Assembly: GCA_026260175.1 (NCBI GenBank)
Contig: JAKCWW010006704.1
Location: 10,493 to 31,598, forward strand
Direction of reading: 5' to 3'
Length of the DNA: 21,106 nt
Source of the DNA: Reticulitermes lucifugus
Taxonomy: Eukaryota > Arthropoda > Insecta > Blattodea > Rhinotermitidae
Shown here one piece after another: positions 18,306 to 21,106 of the stretch. The position numbers and the translations under genes are program-made. The notes beneath the pieces were generated by a model that saw only the letters and a list, made by a program, of their open reading frames with translations, was not told the origin of the DNA and ran no database searches. Position 1 is the first letter of the stretch. Every line of letters begins with the position of its first letter.

Positions 18306-19035
18306 TGGTGAAATGTGTGCAGAGGCCGATAATGTTAATTTATTGGGCGAACACATAAGTACTGTAAAGAAAAGCACAGAAGCTTTTATTAATGCCTAGC
18401 AAGGAGGTTGGTATAAAAATGAATGCTGGGAAAACTAAGTATATGCTCACGTCTCGTGAACAGAATGCAGGACAAATTTGCAACATAAAGATAGGCAATA
18501 AATCATTTGAAAGTATGGCAACGTGTAAACATTTGGGAACAACGCTAACACTTTAAAATTACATGCATGAAAAAATGAAGTGCCGATGAAACTTAGAGAA
18601 AGCCTGCTATAATTTTGCCTTCGCCACCTCCCTCACTTTCCATGGTTACTCACGTTAAGGAAAGAACGTACGCTGAGGGAGTTCAAGAAGAGGGAGCGAG
18701 TAATACTTGGGCCTAAGATTACCAAATTAAAACGATGAATTGGGCAGGACATGTAGCAAATATGGGGAGAAGAGACATTTCTCAGCGGGGGCTAGGCGGG
18801 TAAACGTGAACGGTATAGACCACTCGGAAGGCCTAAGGGTAGACGGGAGAATAATATTAAACTGGATCTTAAAGGAATATGATGGAGTGGCGCGGACTGG
18901 AATCATCTGCCTCAGAAGCGGGAAAAGTGGAGGGCCGTTGTGAACACGGTAACGGACCTTTGGGTTCCATAAAATGCAGGTATCTTCTTGACTAGAACTA
19001 CTTACTTCTCAAGAAGGGTTCTGCTCCATGTAGTT
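18306..19035 (+). pseudogene. LINE (non-LTR retrotransposon) RT C-terminal remnant with 3' UTR, best copy
   Basis: In changing frames the plus strand reads EADNVNLLGEHISTVKK (18322 on), where YADD of the polymerase palm has become EADN. A stop follows, then NAGKTKYMLTSREQ, IKIGNKSFE and KHLGTTLT (18423-18557). WLLTLRKERTLREF (18643 on) and GPKITKLKR come next, then MNWAGHVANMGRR (18735 on) and GRPKGRRENNIKLDL, a stop, DWNHLP and KWRAVVNTVTDLWVP with the family stop at 18970-18972. The 3' UTR has TTGACTAG and ACTTCTCAAGAAGG, shared with 11455-11504. Compared with the family as I recall it, roughly 65 residues are missing, in two gaps before WLLTLR and before NWAGHVA. Stops, frame changes and the lost catalytic aspartate show it is dead. 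Confidence 0.85.
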
Positions 19036-20160
19036 TCCTAGAGGAAGTTTCACTGATTATTTTTGCTGGTGTATTCGATGTTAAAGTGAAGAGGAACGTA
19101 TATGTTCAATGGCAATTATAATTTAAAACTTCGGATATCATGACGATTTACCGGTGGTATTCAGTGTTCATAACGCCTATAGCAGCAACAGTCTAATGTA
19201 TACATCTTTGTGTGTGCGTGAATGAGAATGTGTGTATGTAGTCTTATTGAACCCGTGACTTACGGGTTTTCAATAAAGCACCACTGTCACGAGCAATAAA
19301 AATAACTATTGCCGCCAAACCTTTCTGTGCCAACGTGTCTCCGTTCTTACGAACATACGGAATAGATGAATTTACAAAAACTGAAAAAACGAACGCTCAA
19401 AGGCAGGAATCAATTCTTGGATTATAATGCTGGTATTATTAATGATGAACAAACTAATGTAATCAACATGTGTTAGAGAAATTTAAACATCGGTGCAGAC
19501 TTAAGCAATTATCACAATGACACTAAGTAATATCCGACTGCCTATAAAATACTATATAGTAATTATACGTTGGGGTACATGAGCCTTACATTAATGACGC
19601 CATTACGTATGCGTGGCATTAGTTAGCAAGGTAATTGGTAGTGCGAACTGTTTTCTTGTGCTGCCTACACCAAACTGCTTAGATGAGTCATTTTGTTTCA
19701 CTGCCCCACGGCCCAAGGGGCGTTCAACATTAACTTCTGACGAAATCTTGGTGAACGGCGCAGAGTTTGTTGATCCTTGCGATTACTTAACGACTTCTCT
19801 TCAAGGAACGCCATGATAAAACGTACTTGTTGAATGGTTAATAATCGCCCACCTAATGTAGAAATTAGCCATCTTTTATGGAAATCGAATACCCATGACC
19901 GTTTTTACGAAACCCAGTCAGTGTTCCCAGCAGGCCAGCAGAATACGGTCCGAGAGCAGGACACGTCAGGCATCTGTTCTGGGTTTCCTGAGTCTTCTTT
20001 TACCGCAGGTTGTTTATCTGTAATAGACAGTATCGTGTTTTATACTGTCGATTATGTGACACGAGTTGAATTTCAATAGGCTTGTAAGAAAGCGGTCTGA
20101 TCTAATTTAAGACATCGCGGCATCATCTTAAGTGAATGAGGAAAATCAGAGAAACTCTTA
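19036..20160. other. No recognisable feature
   Basis: It contains a short TGTG-rich tract near 19205-19240. The two plus-strand frames at 19613-19816 (67 codons) and 19834-20079 (81 codons) are in a slightly GC-richer stretch but show no domain or splice pattern that I can support. A decayed exon cannot be excluded. Confidence 0.45.
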
Positions 20161-20167
20161 GGTTAAC

Positions 20168-20243
20168 CGGTGCCCGACTGAGATTTGAATCGGTAACCGT
20201 ATGGTCAAGGGAGATGGCCTGTTAACCTCATGATGTTACTACA
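20168..20243 (-). repeat. tRNA-like SINE head fossil
   Basis: The minus strand reads CATGAGGTTAACAGGCCATC, then CTCCCTTGACCATACG, then GATTCAAATCTCAGTCGGGC. The order fits a D-arm/box A, an anticodon arm and a T-loop with TTCAAAT. The T stem pairs at only one or two positions, so it is not a working tRNA. It is probably the head of an old tRNA-derived SINE. Confidence 0.4.
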
Positions 20244-20880
20244 TCTGAATAATTTACTTTGAAGTTGAAAATTTTTCAGTGTTTTAAAACTTGATGTAAC
20301 TTCGCCATAGAGTTTAAAGGTGTCTTTACCGGTGAATGGATAGCTTGGAAACTGATATAAGACGTTGGTATTTTCATGGGTGTACTTCGCATATTCTGTG
20401 TTGAGTTATCCTTTGTTGGTAGAGGTCTGCTGATGGTCTGAATCCTCATTAAGGATCCTAACGTCCCTAAATCATCCATAGTTTAATAAGTTAATTCTGA
20501 ATCTACGCTGTGCCTTTTTCCTACCAGATTAAATGTTGACCCTTGAAAGTCTACTGGTTAGTATGTTTTGCCCAGGCTTAAAGCCAGAACCTGCATTTAT
20601 GTGTTCCTTATGATTCTCACAACAAACGACCATTACTTTCCTTTGTATCATTTGCCGATTGCTTTTCTAATGGAAGCAAACTATGTTCTATGTGAGGTAC
20701 GGACTGAATCTTTATATGTAATATAAATTAATTTTAGTCTTCAAGAGTTGAAACATTTTAAAAACTCCGTGGTTTGGAATATGCAGTGTCCAAAGGAATA
20801 CAGACACTCCCCGAATTATGCAATTTCAGACTTACGCAATTTCCGAAAATAAAAAGGGAAATAATTAAAAAATAATAATA
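20244..20880. other. No recognisable feature
   Basis: The 67-codon minus frame at 20276-20479 has no recognisable content. No repeat or RNA was found. Confidence 0.5.
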
Positions 20881-21106
20881 ACCTTCTTACCCTCGCGCCG
20901 AATGTTTCCTTGTCGGAAAGAAAGCGCACTGAAAAGGTAGCGGAAGAATACTGCTGGGCGGTAACAGAGGTGGCGGGGCAGTCATGGAGCGGCCAATTAG
21001 GCTCCATTGTGTTCGATTTTGGATTTCAGCTGGACTCTGTTTGATATAAAGTGTGTCCACAAAGTCCCTTCGGGGTTTTGAAAAATTGTGGCGCGCAAAC
21101 AAATTG
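20881..21106. other. CpG-rich patch at the window edge
   Basis: GC-richer than the flanks, with several CpG (for example CTCGCGCCGAATG, GGCGGTAACAGAGGTGGCGG). Two minus-strand frames (20816-21007 and 20887-21102) stay open through it. The words GTGTCCACAAAGTCCC near 21050 remind me of the end of an insect repeat, but I cannot name it. It runs out of the window, so it cannot be classified. Confidence 0.4.

Noticed and set aside
19613..20079. Two neighbouring plus-strand frames as exons of one gene
   Set aside because: No recognised protein similarity and no convincing splice sites joining them; left as unassigned.

Overview
The window reads as gene-poor, AT-rich nuclear DNA of an animal, most likely an insect and probably a polyneopteran (cockroach or termite type). 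The reasons are the lack of any long open reading frame in 21 kb, no operon structure, abundant micro- and minisatellites, and many decayed retroelement pieces. The LINE protein fragments (WAGHVA block, SLTLR..EH block, C-terminal WRA-VNTV block) and the SINE ending in GGTAAAGGT match repeats I recall from cockroach and termite genomes. The lineage is inference from memory, not a search result. I found no intact protein-coding gene and no convincing functional tRNA or rRNA gene. All reading frames are short (147 codons at most), and the longer ones lie inside repeats, antisense to repeats, or in a GC-rich patch.

Layout. 1-2.2 kb: AT-rich DNA with a possible tRNA-like fossil, then a SINE (about 1848-2134, +). 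3.47-3.77 kb: a GC/CpG-rich island-like block. 5.45-5.58 kb: 3' half of the same SINE family (+). 6.3-6.6 kb: LINE RT C-terminal remnant (-). 7.0-7.17 kb: copy of an unnamed repeat (-) whose partner lies at 11.74-11.86 kb (+). 7.99-8.21 kb: a striking foldback element with about 107-bp arms, roughly 93% identical. 8.87-8.94 kb: tRNA-like fossil (-). 10.8-11.5 kb: two further copies of the same LINE C-terminus side by side (+). 14.3-14.8 kb: a second SINE type (+) next to a third copy of the first SINE (-). 15.08 kb: a Leu-like tRNA-derived SINE head. 15.44 and 15.66 kb: simple repeats. 15.94-16.34 kb: a degenerate minisatellite of about 101 bp, four units. 17.66-17.70 kb: a Penelope-like, hammerhead-like terminus (-). 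18.3-19.03 kb: the best LINE remnant, running from a mutated YADD box to the stop and a conserved 3' UTR. 20.17-20.24 kb: tRNA-like fossil (-). 20.88-21.1 kb: a second CpG-rich patch at the right edge.

The parts do not form a pathway; this is layered transposon debris. The items most worth checking are the foldback with a hammerhead-like core in its arms, the similar core at 17.66-17.70 kb, the 101-bp minisatellite, the GC-rich block at 3.5 kb, and the unnamed repeat pair. Percent identities and boundaries are by eye.
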